Source: Bacillota bacterium
Lineage (GTDB): Bacteria; Bacillota; Clostridia; Tissierellales; Peptoniphilaceae
Direction of reading: 5' to 3'
Assembly (NCBI GenBank): GCA_023442775.1
Contig: JAEZXH010000005.1
Location: 1-61,594, forward strand
Length of the DNA stretch: 61,594 nt
Shown: positions 43,834 to 53,400 of the stretch, piece after piece
Position numbering within the stretch: position 1 is the first letter of the stretch
Layout of the letters: each line of letters opens with the position of its first letter
Position numbers and translations under genes: made by a program
Notes under the pieces: model-generated
What the model saw: only the letters and a program-made list of their open reading frames with translations
Databases searched by the model: none
Told to the model about the DNA's origin: nothing

Positions 43834-44667
43834 ATGAAAAAAACATTGACTGCACTGGGGCTCTTGCTCCTCACCCTGGGCCTTGTGGCCTGTGGCGGGA
43901 AGACGGAAAAAGCCGCTCCCGAAGAAAAGGACGCCGCTCAAACTTCTGAGAACTCCATCGTCTTAGGGGTCAGTCCCGTTCCCCACGAGGAAATCTTGGA
44001 GGCCTTAAAGCCCGAACTCGAGAAAGCGGGCCTCGACGTGAAACTCGTCGCCTTCGACGACTACGTCCAACCCAACGTCGCCCTCTCCCAAGGGGACTTG
44101 GATGCCAACTTCTTCCAACACAAGCCCTACCTCGATGACTTCATCGCCGAACGTCACCTGGACCTCGTCTCCATCGGCGCCGTCCACATCGAACCCATGG
44201 GACTCTACTCCAAGACCTACAAGTCCATCGACGACTTCAAGGACGGGGACGAAATCCTCATTCCCAACGACCCGAGTAACGGCGCTCGCGCCCTGCTCCT
44301 CTTGGAAAAGCACGGGCTCATCAAGTTAAACGACCCGACGAACCCGAAGGTCACCGAGAGAGACATTACGGAAAATCCGAAGAACCTCAAGATTACCGCC
44401 CTTGATGCCGCAAACATCGCCAACGTCTACGGAGACGTCGCCGGTGCCATCATCAACTCCAACTTCGCCATCGGCGCAGGACTCAACCCCTCCACCGATG
44501 CCCTCATCATCGAAGAGAAGGATTCTCCCTACGCCAACATCGTCGCCGTGCGCAAGGGCGAAGAGAACCAAGAGAAGTTCAAGAAGCTCATGGAGGTCTT
44601 AAACTCCGAGGCCTGCAAGAAGTTCATCGACGAAAAGTACAAGGGCTCCATCCACGCCGCTTTCTAA
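43834..44667 (+). CDS. metQ: Methionine-binding lipoprotein
   Basis: A 277-residue NlpA/MetQ-family lipoprotein: signal peptide with lipobox GLVAC (Cys20), linker rich in Glu/Ala, then VLGVSPVPHEEILEALKP and QGDLDANFFQHKPYLDDF. The ATG at 43834 with AGGAA upstream gives a normal signal peptide; an ATG at 43822 would add four residues and overlap the metI stop. Confidence 0.94.
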   Translation: MKKTLTALGLLLLTLGLVACGGKTEKAAPEEKDAAQTSENSIVLGVSPVPHEEILEALKPELEKAGLDVKLVAFDDYVQPNVALSQGDLDANFFQHKPYLDDFIAERHLDLVSIGAVHIEPMGLYSKTYKSIDDFKDGDEILIPNDPSNGARALLLLEKHGLIKLNDPTNPKVTERDITENPKNLKITALDAANIANVYGDVAGAIINSNFAIGAGLNPSTDALIIEEKDSPYANIVAVRKGEENQEKFKKLMEVLNSEACKKFIDEKYKGSIHAAF

Positions 44668-44670
44668 GAA

Positions 44671-44694
44671 GGTCCCGCCCTGCGGGATCTTTTT
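44671..44694 (+). terminator. Terminator of metNIQ
   Basis: An 8-bp stem GGTCCCGC/GCGGGATC (one G-T pair) with a CCT loop and five T. Confidence 0.85.
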
Positions 44695-44718
44695 GATCAC
44701 CGAGAAAGAAGAGAACCC

Positions 44719-45420
44719 ATGACCCGGTTATTGCCACTGCTCTTCGGTCTTCTCCTCGTCGCCTGTCAGTCCCAGAGCCTCGAAGAGGAGATCTTGCAAA
44801 ACCTCGGGGCCACCGCCCTTGGAGAGATTCATGATCACGAGGTGCGAAGAGATAAAGACGTGGTCCAGTTCGACGAAGAGGGACGCCTCCTCCACGCCGA
44901 GCTCTACGGACTCGAGGGCACGCCACGAGAGAAGGTCTACAAGGACATGGACTGGGATGACTATCTGAGCCTTCTCCGCGGTCGCCTCATCCCCGAAGAA
45001 TACGACATCGTCAGAGAGGGTACCTCCCTCGGCGGGCGACGAGAAGTCTTCTTCTACCGGCCTCCCGTGGAAAATCCCTACGACTGCTATCGCCTCGTCT
45101 TCGAGGAACAGAGAAGGCGGGTCCTCCTCTTTGACCAGACCCACACCATGAAGGTGGAGGAAGACCCGACGCTGACAAAAGTTGAGGCCATCGCCCGGGC
45201 GACCTCCTTTTTCGAAGAGCGCGGATTCTCCACGGAACACCTCGACGCGTGCCTCGCCGTCCGCGAGCCCAATACCCACTTTGGGATTGCGCCGAGAAAG
45301 CGGGGGCCGCGGCTCATCTTCCTCGTCACCACAAAAGACCTCGCCCTCTACGTCGACGCCACCGACGGCAGCCTCTTAGGCGGTGCAGAGGGAGAGGGCC
45401 TCGGAAAGGAACGCCTATGA
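44719..45420 (+). CDS. Lipoprotein of unknown function, first of a tandem pair
   Basis: A 233-residue lipoprotein: signal MTRLLPLLFGLLLVAC with Cys16 as lipid anchor. The C-terminal half ends in LALYVDATDGSLLGGA, the pattern of a PepSY-like repeat, preceded by a NTHFGIAPRKRG segment. It resembles the next protein in architecture (shared HFGI motif and end pattern), so the two are paralogues. Function unknown; the context gives no partner. Confidence 0.7.
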   Translation: MTRLLPLLFGLLLVACQSQSLEEEILQNLGATALGEIHDHEVRRDKDVVQFDEEGRLLHAELYGLEGTPREKVYKDMDWDDYLSLLRGRLIPEEYDIVREGTSLGGRREVFFYRPPVENPYDCYRLVFEEQRRRVLLFDQTHTMKVEEDPTLTKVEAIARATSFFEERGFSTEHLDACLAVREPNTHFGIAPRKRGPRLIFLVTTKDLALYVDATDGSLLGGAEGEGLGKERL

Positions 45421-46133
45421 AAAAACTCATCCCCCTCCTCCTCATCCTCCTCGTCGCCTGCCAAAAGGCCCAGGACCCGGTGGAGGCGCGCATCGCCTCC
45501 ATCATGGAGCTCATCGACGCGCCGAAGACGAGTGACTCTTTGGAGAAGGCCATCCGCAGCGCCCGGGAGGAGAAGACCCAAGAGATCGCCCTCGTCTGGG
45601 ACGGCATGATCTACACCTTCGACCGGGAGGGAAACCCTCTGCGCTTCATCAACTCTGCAAAGACCGAGGGGATGAACGAAGACCAAGACCTCACCGAAGA
45701 ACAGTACCTGAAGAAAGTCGCCGACGCCCTCTTGGGAGAGGGATATGTCCTCTCCGAGAGTAACAAGACAGGCGACGCCCACGAGTACATCTTCACCGAA
45801 GACCCGAAGGCCCACTTCGGCATCGAGAACACCTATGACCGGGCCCAGATTCTTTTAGATGCCACGCGGCGACAAGTCCTCGTCTTCCATCACAAGAAGG
45901 ACTTCGTCCTCACAGAAGCCCCGAAGATTGGCGAAGATGAGGCGGTGGAAAGGGCGCGGGCCCACCTCCTCCAAGAGGGCCACGAAGACTTCTTCGACCA
46001 GGTGGATTGGAAGGGCACCGTCGCCGAAAAACCCGAGGGAGGCTACCACGTGGTCTACGAGGTGCGCCTCGGGGACAAACGCCTCATCGTCGACGGAGAT
46101 ACAGGAGCCATCTTGTCGGAACAAGAGGCATAA
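45417..46133 (+). CDS. Lipoprotein of unknown function, second of a tandem pair
   Basis: A 238-residue lipoprotein, MKKLIPLLLILLVAC with Cys15. The ATG overlaps the stop of its paralogue (ATGA) and GGAAAGGA precedes it. The C-terminus YEVRLGDKRLIVDGDTGAIL is a convincing PepSY-type end, and KAHFGIENTYDRAQ parallels the first gene. Cotranscription and similarity suggest an old tandem duplication, now well diverged. Confidence 0.7.
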   Translation: MKKLIPLLLILLVACQKAQDPVEARIASIMELIDAPKTSDSLEKAIRSAREEKTQEIALVWDGMIYTFDREGNPLRFINSAKTEGMNEDQDLTEEQYLKKVADALLGEGYVLSESNKTGDAHEYIFTEDPKAHFGIENTYDRAQILLDATRRQVLVFHHKKDFVLTEAPKIGEDEAVERARAHLLQEGHEDFFDQVDWKGTVAEKPEGGYHVVYEVRLGDKRLIVDGDTGAILSEQEA

Positions 46134-46162
46134 AAAAAGCACCCCCGAGGGTGCTCTTTTTT
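46132..46162. terminator. Bidirectional terminator after the lipoprotein pair
   Basis: GCACCC, CCGA, GGGTGC, with A-run before and T-run after, serves both the lipoprotein operon and the convergent DUF4342 gene. Confidence 0.9.
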
Positions 46163-46637
46163 ACCGGCGGTGACTCTTAATCCAGTCCCGCACGTCTACC
46201 ACTTTTCCGTCCCGGCGAATCACCCTAAACTCATAGGTGCTGATGACACTCGCCCCAAGGCCCACAAGGCCCACCACAGGGGCGAGGATAAGTCCCACGG
46301 GCCCCGCCGAGAGGTTGAGGCTCATGATGATGTTCTCCCCGTCGGAAATCTCCAACCGAGAGGCTTCCCCGCGGCGCCACATCTCCCGAATTGCGTCGGT
46401 AATCTCCTCGAGGAAGGCCTCGACGTGGGCCTGGGCGAAGGAGCTCTTCTTCTCGTTTTGAGCGTCTTCAAAGCCCTGACGATAGGCATCCTCTCCCGGC
46501 TTTTCCGAAGAGCGACCCTCTAAGATGGCAATGGCTTCGTCCACGTCGCCGTTGGTCTGGAGCAGAATCGCTCGCACTTCTTCATAGGACGCGCCAGTGC
46601 GCGCCATGACGTAATCTACTTTTTCAATTCCAATCAT
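46161..46637 (-). CDS. DUF4342 protein with N-terminal UBA-like domain
   Basis: A 158-residue protein. Residues 1-45 form a UBA-like three-helix domain (VDYVMARTGASYEEVRAILL, then NGDVDEAIAILEG). The C-terminal DUF4342 part has a hydrophobic stretch (AGPVGLILAPVVGLVGLG) that may insert in the membrane. The ATG at 46637 has AAGGAGG upstream; the longer frame has no ribosome binding site. Function unknown. Confidence 0.75.
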   Translation of the reverse strand: MIGIEKVDYVMARTGASYEEVRAILLQTNGDVDEAIAILEGRSSEKPGEDAYRQGFEDAQNEKKSSFAQAHVEAFLEEITDAIREMWRRGEASRLEISDGENIIMSLNLSAGPVGLILAPVVGLVGLGASVISTYEFRVIRRDGKVVDVRDWIKSHRR

Positions 46638-46742
46638 GGTGTTCCTCCTTGTCTCTTCCCGTTTGTAGTCCATAGATACCCGAGAGAGGAGTCCATAAAC
46701 AGGGGGGAGAAAGGATTTGACGTTTCTTTACCTTTGAAAAAC

Positions 46743-46808
46743 TTTTGAAAGAACCGGAGGGATTTCATCATTTACGAAAATATCTTCAACATATTTTGAA
46801 AAAACCGG
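46743..46808 (+). repeat. Two 15-bp direct repeats upstream of the AGCS gene
   Basis: TTTTGAAAGAACCGG (46743-46757) and TTTTGAAAAAACCGG (46794-46808) differ at one base and are 51 bp apart, close to five helical turns. They lie just upstream of the promoter at 46827-46835 and may be paired binding sites of a regulator. Confidence 0.5.
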
Positions 46809-46826
46809 TACTTTTCTCCAGTGACG

Positions 46827-46835
46827 TGCTATAAT
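46827..46835 (+). promoter_or_regulatory. Extended -10 promoter of the AGCS gene
   Basis: TGCTATAAT is a perfect extended -10, 31 bp before the start codon. Confidence 0.65.
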
Positions 46836-46866
46836 AACACAAAATCTTAAAGAAAGGAGAACGCCT

Positions 46867-48294
46867 ATGTCAGGGTTCGAACGCTTTGAGGCCTTCACCG
46901 GCTGGCTCTGGGGGACCCCCCTCTTGGTCGCCATCGTGGTCACTGGCCTCCTCTTCACAGTTCGCAGTCGCTTTTTTCAGTTTCGCCATCTGGGGTTGAT
47001 TCTGAAGCGTCCATTCACAAGAGATCCGGAGATCTCTGACTCAAAACAAAAGCTCACCCCCTTCCAGGCGGTCTCCATCGCCATCGGAGGCTCCGTCGGC
47101 GTCTCCAACATCTCCGGCGTCGGCACCGCCATCGCCACCGGGGGTCCAGGGGCCCTCTTCTGGCTCTGGGTCGCCGCATTTCTCGGCATGATCATCAAGA
47201 TGGCGGAGGTCACCTTGGCGGTCTACTACAGAAGCACCGACGAAGAGGGAAACCACATCGGTGGCCCCACCTACTACATCGAGAGGGGGCTCGGCCTTGA
47301 GAAGCACTTCGGCCCCTGGGCGGTTCTCGCCGTCACCTTTGGCCTTGGAATCTTCATCACCTTCTTCTTCACCTTGCAAAACTACACCGTCTCAGAAGCC
47401 ATCGGCACCACCTTCCACATCCCCTTCATCATCCCCGCCGTGGTCTTGGCCCTCGCCTATTACGCCATCATCATGGGGGGCCTCAAGCGGGTTGGGGAAG
47501 TGGCGGGGTACCTCGTCCCCTTCATGTGCCTCTTCTACGTGGGCTGCGTCGTCCTCATCCTCATCATGAACGCCGCGGCGATTCCCTCCGCCTTCGCCCA
47601 AATCTTCCGAGATGCCTTCACCGTCAAGGCCGCTGCAGGAGGCGCCGCCGGTGCGGGAATGGCCAAGGCCCTCCAACTCGGCTTCGCCCGCAGCGTCTAT
47701 TCCAACGAAGCAGGGTGGGGGACCAGCCCCATGGTCCACGCCACCGCCGAGACGAATCACCCGGTGAAGCAAGGCCTTCTCGGAGCCTTTGAGGTCTTCG
47801 TCGACACCATCGTCGTCTGTAGTGCCACGGGACTTCTCCTCATCGTCACCGGATTGTGGCAGTCGGGCCTCGTGGGAGCGGACCTCACCCTCACCGCCTT
47901 GGAGCACAACATCGGCGGCTTTGCCCGCATCGTCGTCGCCCTCTCCATTTTCTTCTTCGGCCTCACCACCTGCACCGGGTGGTACACCTACTACAGCGTC
48001 CTCTTAAACCACGCCTTTGCCGGGAAGAAGATTCGAAACACCATCCTAAAGATCTACCGCCTCCTCGCCCCGATTCCCGGGATGCTCATTACCATCATCA
48101 CCGTCTACATCGGGTCCACCCCGAAGGAGCTCTGGGTCTTTGCCGACTTCTCCTCCATCATCCCCACCTTCATCAACGTCTTGGTCATCCTCGTCCTAAG
48201 CGGCACCTTCATCCGCTTGGTGAAGGACTACAACGCCCGTTACCTCGGCATCGGGGAAGTGGACCCCAACGCAAAAATCTTTTTCGAGGAATAA
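46867..48294 (+). CDS. AGCS family sodium:alanine/glycine symporter
   Basis: A 475-residue symporter with about ten helices. The family signature IGGSVGVSNISGVGTAIATG is intact, as are the VYSNEAGWGTSPMVHA and TTCTGWYTYYS regions. It imports alanine or glycine with Na+. It is monocistronic with its own promoter, a pair of direct repeats upstream and a terminator. In this organism it may feed amino-acid fermentation. Confidence 0.92.
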   Translation: MSGFERFEAFTGWLWGTPLLVAIVVTGLLFTVRSRFFQFRHLGLILKRPFTRDPEISDSKQKLTPFQAVSIAIGGSVGVSNISGVGTAIATGGPGALFWLWVAAFLGMIIKMAEVTLAVYYRSTDEEGNHIGGPTYYIERGLGLEKHFGPWAVLAVTFGLGIFITFFFTLQNYTVSEAIGTTFHIPFIIPAVVLALAYYAIIMGGLKRVGEVAGYLVPFMCLFYVGCVVLILIMNAAAIPSAFAQIFRDAFTVKAAAGGAAGAGMAKALQLGFARSVYSNEAGWGTSPMVHATAETNHPVKQGLLGAFEVFVDTIVVCSATGLLLIVTGLWQSGLVGADLTLTALEHNIGGFARIVVALSIFFFGLTTCTGWYTYYSVLLNHAFAGKKIRNTILKIYRLLAPIPGMLITIITVYIGSTPKELWVFADFSSIIPTFINVLVILVLSGTFIRLVKDYNARYLGIGEVDPNAKIFFEE

Positions 48295-48298
48295 AAAA

Positions 48299-48320
48299 GG
48301 CCCCTCTCGGGGTCTTTTTC
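48299..48320 (+). terminator. Terminator of the AGCS gene
   Basis: GGCCCC, TCTC, GGGGTC (one G-T pair) and five T, just after the stop codon. Confidence 0.8.
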
Positions 48321-48326
48321 TTGGCC

Positions 48327-48578
48327 TTACTTGCGGCCCGTCACGGCGTTCACAATGAGAAGCAAGATGACGGAACCGGCGACGGCGATGAGAAGGCTCG
48401 GGAGGTTAAACCCGGTGACCTTGCCGAAGTGGAACACATTGGTGCCCAAGAAACCGCCAATCCAGGAACCGATGATTCCCACGATGATGTTTGCCACAGC
48501 GCCCATTTGGGCATTCTTGCCGACGATCATGCTGGCAATCCAACCAGCGAGTGCTCCGAAAATGAGCCAAAAAATCAT
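48327..48578 (-). CDS. GlsB/YeaQ/YmgE family membrane protein
   Basis: An 83-residue membrane protein with three helices and the family glycine pattern (FGALAGWIASMIVG, then GIIGSWIGGFLG). Relatives are stress-induced membrane proteins. AGGAGGT precedes the ATG. Confidence 0.88.
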   Translation of the reverse strand: MIFWLIFGALAGWIASMIVGKNAQMGAVANIIVGIIGSWIGGFLGTNVFHFGKVTGFNLPSLLIAVAGSVILLLIVNAVTGRK

Positions 48579-48810
48579 AGCTGTACCTCCTAAGATGTTT
48601 TGCTTTTGGTACTCTATACATACCCACCGCGCCCACTCTTAAACATCGGGGAAAAAGGAGGGGAAAATCTTATCTGAAAAAAGAGGCAACTCTCCCCATA
48701 AGTCCCAAAAGAAAAGAGACAAGATCACCCCCGAAGAAGTGAGAAGGCGCAGAAGGGAAACGCGAGGGTCCTGTGATAAAATAGAAGGACACCCAGAGAA
48801 AGGACACACC

Positions 48811-50139
48811 ATGCCAAGACGAGAAAAAATCCTCACCATCACCCACACCCTCTTTCCCCAACGAGGCATCGGAAGCCTCGACGACGGTCGCCTCGTCGAA
48901 GTCAAACACGCCCTCCCGGGACAAGAGCTGCGCGTCGCCTTGAAAGGGAAGAAGCGGGGTCGCATTCAGGGAAAGACCCTGGAAGTCCTCGCCCCCTCTC
49001 CTATGGAGACCGCCCCCGCCTGCCCCCATTTTCCCCTCTGCGGCGGCTGCTCCACCCAGCAGATTTCCCCGGAAGACGAACTCACGTTAAAAGCCGAGGA
49101 GCTCTCCCGCCTCTACCACAGAGACGTCCCCATCTCACGTCCCTCTTCTGTGGACCACTACAGAAACAAAATGGAGTACACCTTCGGCAACCTCGAGCGA
49201 GACGGGGACCTCACCCTGGGCCTCCACGTCCGCGGCCGATTTCACGACATCCTCCCCACGCCGCACTGTCGCATCGTCCACGAGGACTTTCCGAGGATTC
49301 AAGAGGCACTCCAGTCCTATTTCAGGGAGAAGGACCTTCCCTTCTACAACCGTCGCACCCATGAGGGCCTCCTGCGCCATCTTGTCCTGCGACGCAGTTT
49401 CTCCACGGGAGAGATTCTCTTAAACTTCGTCACCACCTCGGAGGCTGGCCTCGATGAAGAGGACTTCGTGGACTTTGTAAGGTCCATCCCCACCGAGGGG
49501 GACATCGCCTCCATCTACCACACCACCAACGACGCCCTAGGAGACGTCATCCTCCCCGAGAACGAACGCCTCCTCTTTGGGAAGAGCGCCATCGAAGAGA
49601 CCCTCCTGGGCCTTCGCTTTTCCATCGGCCCCTTCTCCTTCTTCCAGACCAACCCAGTAAGTGCCGCCCTCCTCTACGACAAGGCGAGAAGCCTCGTCAA
49701 GGGGGCCCACCGCCTCTACGACCTCTATTCCGGCACCGGCACCATCGGCCAAATCCTCGCCCCGGTCTGCGAGGAAGTCATCGGCGTGGAGATCCTCCCC
49801 GAGGCCGTCGCCGCCGCCAACGAACGGGCAAAGAAAAATGGGATCGAAAACGCCACCTTCCTCTGCGGCGACGTCCTTCGCGTCGTGGAGGACTTGGAGG
49901 CCACCGCCGACGTCATCGTCCTCGATCCACCACGTGAAGGCATCCACCCAAAGGCCTTGCCGAAAATCTTAGCCTTTGCCCCCAAAGCCTTTCTCTACAT
50001 TTCCTGTAACCCACGAGCACAGGCTCAAGAACTGCCTCTTTTCGAAAACGCAGGATATACCCTCACTCATATTGAAGCCTTGGATCAATTTCCACGAACC
50101 CCTCACGTTGAGACTGTAGTATTGATGTCAAGAAAATAG
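48811..50139 (+). CDS. rlmD: 23S rRNA (uracil-C5) methyltransferase, RlmD/RumA family
   Basis: A 442-residue SAM-dependent RNA methyltransferase. A TRAM-like N-terminal domain is followed by Fe-S ligands (CPHFPLCGGC, Cys71, 77, 80), the SAM site LYDLYSGTGTIG, and the catalytic ISCNP cysteine. It could be the RlmD- or RlmCD-type enzyme. The ATG at 48811 follows GAAAGGA. It is the last gene before the base-composition change at about 50140. Confidence 0.9.
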   Translation: MPRREKILTITHTLFPQRGIGSLDDGRLVEVKHALPGQELRVALKGKKRGRIQGKTLEVLAPSPMETAPACPHFPLCGGCSTQQISPEDELTLKAEELSRLYHRDVPISRPSSVDHYRNKMEYTFGNLERDGDLTLGLHVRGRFHDILPTPHCRIVHEDFPRIQEALQSYFREKDLPFYNRRTHEGLLRHLVLRRSFSTGEILLNFVTTSEAGLDEEDFVDFVRSIPTEGDIASIYHTTNDALGDVILPENERLLFGKSAIEETLLGLRFSIGPFSFFQTNPVSAALLYDKARSLVKGAHRLYDLYSGTGTIGQILAPVCEEVIGVEILPEAVAAANERAKKNGIENATFLCGDVLRVVEDLEATADVIVLDPPREGIHPKALPKILAFAPKAFLYISCNPRAQAQELPLFENAGYTLTHIEALDQFPRTPHVETVVLMSRK

Positions 50140-50321
50140 AATAACAAGTTATAAAACTGTTGAATCAATGGCTTTTAAGGTTTTCAGAAGAAATCTTAGA
50201 AGCCATTTTTCTATTAGAAAAACACCTTGTGGGAACAGTTCAAGTGTAGATTATAGCAGGGTGTGTAGACAGAGTAGATATTTGTTGCTTGGGTATCTTT
50301 TTTTAAAAAATTTTTTTACTG

Positions 50322-50357
50322 TTTTTTTGGTACTTTTTTTGGTACTTTTTTTGGTAC
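50322..50357 (+). repeat. Three perfect tandem copies of a 12-bp repeat
   Basis: TTTTTTTGGTAC is repeated exactly three times without spacers, ending 6 bp before the -10 region of the surface-protein promoter. The seven-T tracts and the tandem copies are both prone to slippage. Confidence 0.9.
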
Positions 50358-50380
50358 TTATGATACAATCTATATGTAAC

Positions 50381-50413
50381 TCCATAGTTGAAACTATAGA
50401 TTTAAACTATGGA
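50381..50413 (+). repeat. Nested inverted repeats in the surface-protein leader
   Basis: TCCATAGTT (50381-50389) pairs with AACTATGGA (50405-50413), and within it ATAGTT-ga-AACTAT forms a smaller palindrome. They could be operator half-sites or an mRNA hairpin. Confidence 0.65.
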
Positions 50414-50463
50414 TTCAAACCAAAAGGGCGTTGTATCTAAAACAAAAATTAAGGAGGCAAAAG

Positions 50464-53400
50464 GTGAAAGGAAAAGCGTTGATCCTATTGCTTGTGTTCA
50501 GCTTGCTTTTGGGAATACTCCCATCTGGAGCATTTGCAATAGTTCCATCTACGCAAAATTCAGACCTGCAATCCGACTGGCCACTGCCACCGGAGAAAAG
50601 TTTTGAATACGTAGAAAGAGTGAAGAAAGTCCAGATTCAGTATCTGGGGAAAACGGAAAAGACTTTGGAGTTGGCGGTACAATTCCAGTCTACGGTCAGC
50701 CCCATCGGTCTCGACAGTTTTGACTTGCGGATCGACCCCCGCCTCGCACCTTATGTGGAATCGATCGGCGGGCAAAGCACGCAGTACTTCGGCTTCGAAA
50801 CCAATGTCGAGTTCAAAAACATGGACACGGCGTCGAACATCGGAAATGCGTACTTCAAGAATGTCTATCGTGCGCAGCTCACCGGTGCTGCCGGCCTCTT
50901 TACGGGGATTCCCTGGGGTGCAGAAGTCTATACGGCCAAGGTGATCATCAAGCTGAATACTTTGGTTAAAGATCTTCCGCAAGATCTGTTCTATACTTTC
51001 CAAAGCCGTGTGGTAGGTACCGACGATAGCGGTGCTGTAAAACGCATTGATAAGGCAACGATGGATTCTGCAACCTATGCCCGTTTTGATGATGAAATTC
51101 TGACAGAGGGAAAAAGCCGCTGGTTGAAGCGCAATTCTACCGCGACGATGGAGTATGAATCCGGCGGAAGCCAGGCGCAAAACACCTCCATCAGCAACGG
51201 AAGAAAGGAACTCCCTTTCGGTCAGGGCGTCATGCGCATCAAGTACTTCATCTACCCCGCCATGCTGATCACGGACTCGTACAATGCGGTCATCGATCAG
51301 TACAAGCACTACTCCTTTATGGCGGTGCTCGACCCGGAAATCGTAAAGCTGATTCCGGATGGTGCGGAGATCACCGTTGCTGCGGTGCGCCGCGCAGGGA
51401 CGAGCTATAATTTCCTGAAACTTCCCAAAGATCGAATTAAAGAAGTTGTTTCATCTGATGGAAAAACACAACATCAGCTTCGCATCTCCGTCTATGGCGA
51501 CGAGAAGATGAACAACATGGATAAGTCGAAGCGGTCCGGCTATGACCCGCTCGTGACGAATCATAACATGTACATTCCGGCGGATGCCAACGGATCCATG
51601 CCGACCTATGTGCAGCTGGAAATCCCGATTGACGAGAAGAAAGCGGAACAGAACTTCAATTATTCTCAGTACAACGTTCAGATGTACTACTACAACAAAA
51701 TGGGCCGTATGGTGGTCAACTCTAAAACCCAGACATTCACCAACGCTGCGCTCACCGCGCAGACCCCATCTGTGTTAAACGGCACCGCAATGCTCTACTC
51801 TGATGAAGTGCGAGGCAACACGAACGATCCGGGTTCAACAGTCTACATGGTTATGAATCCAAAATTGGATGATAACGAAAAAGGCATTCCCGGAACAGGG
51901 ACGCTGATCGGCAAGACGATTACATCCGCAAACAACTTTGTCATAAAGACATTCGCGGACGAGAATGGAAACACGAAAAAATTCGTGGAAATCATCAACT
52001 CTGCAACTAATGAATTCTTTAAAGAAGGCGAGAAGATCTATCTCTTCCAAGCATCTCCGGGGCGCATGATGTCGAAGGGCGAGCCGGTCAAGCTTCAGGC
52101 GCTAGAGACGTTTAAGCCGAAGATTGATCCGGTGTACACGGGAAACAAAGTGCGTTTAAACTGGATGGATGTTTTCGATAAGGATGCGAATGTCATCACC
52201 GGCTCGGTGCAAAAGCACGATACTACATCCGACATTCGCGTGAAGATCAACATCTGGCGAAACTCCGCCCTCCTCGATGAAGGCACGGAAAACGAGAGCA
52301 TCCAAGGCGGCTCCGTCATCCCGGACGGAAAGATTGACTGGGTCTGGGCAAGTGCCTATGAAAATAAAGATGGCTCGCCTAAAGATAAAGCGCAAAACGG
52401 GCAAACAAATCCGTTTGTGGTCAATCGCGACGGATCCTTCAGCTATATTAAGCGTGCTTCGGGAGATGCGAGAGTGCGCATTGGCGACATCGTCGAAGTC
52501 ATTGCGCAGGAAAAAGACACCAAGGAGTCCAAACCCGCCTATTTCAAAATTGCGGAAGCGGTGCCGGAAAACACGTCCCGTACGCCAAGGGCGGATGTGG
52601 TCTATGCCACGTTGCCCGATGCAAACGATGTGGAAAATGCGCTGGCGAACAAGGTCAATGAAAAAATGACCCTTTATCTTGACGGCAGTGCAAAATACCG
52701 CGTGGAAGCCTATCGCGGAGAAGAGAAACTCGGCGAAATTCCTGAGACGAGATCAAGAGAAGGCGCAAGCGTTGCCGGATACAACGAAACGAAAAACACA
52801 ATAGACATTCCGAAAGCATGGGGACTTCGTCCGGGAGATGTGCTGAAGATCTATCAAAAAGAGGCAAAGCTTTCCTCCGTTTGGAAAGAAGAATCTCTTC
52901 CCGCTACGATTTTCGTTGCCCAACATCCTGACGAATATATGGCCTACACCATGTACGTCCACCTCGAGGGCGTGCAGGGAACGGAAAAAGACGGCGCGGT
53001 GGAAAAAATCGTCGTCACGAGAAAGAACCAGCCCTATCCGGCAGACACGACGTCGGCCATACTGAACTACATTCAGGCCAAGGGTCCGGAACTTCCGCTG
53101 CCCAACCGTCTCATCGATTTCCTTGAGTCAGCGAGAGGCACGGCGTATCATTACACCTTCAATAAAGATGCGTCCACGCCGTTTATCTACTCACTGAAGA
53201 AAGATTACGCAGCATTCTGGGATACATTCAACAAAGCGCAGAATCTTCAATCCGCAAACGAAGCGGCCTACGCCGGCAACGAAGTGCATCTCTACTTCGG
53301 CCGCAAGGCGGCAGACTGGGTGAAATTCAGCATTCTTTCCGGAGAACACGGCGCGTTTGACCTGGCGCAAATGGGACTCGAAAAACCCGCCAGCGCAGAT

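Larger units (their letters stand above)
50140..50463 (+). promoter_or_regulatory. AT-rich control region upstream of the giant surface protein
   Basis: No gene is present. A terminator-like stem (ATGGCTT 50168-50174 with AAGCCAT 50100s end at 50206, then T-run) closes rlmD. Long A/T tracts at 50298-50320, three 12-bp tandem repeats and an extended -10 TGATACAAT (50361-50369) follow. After that come nested inverted repeats at 50381-50413 and an AAGGAGG site at 50451. Confidence 0.7.
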
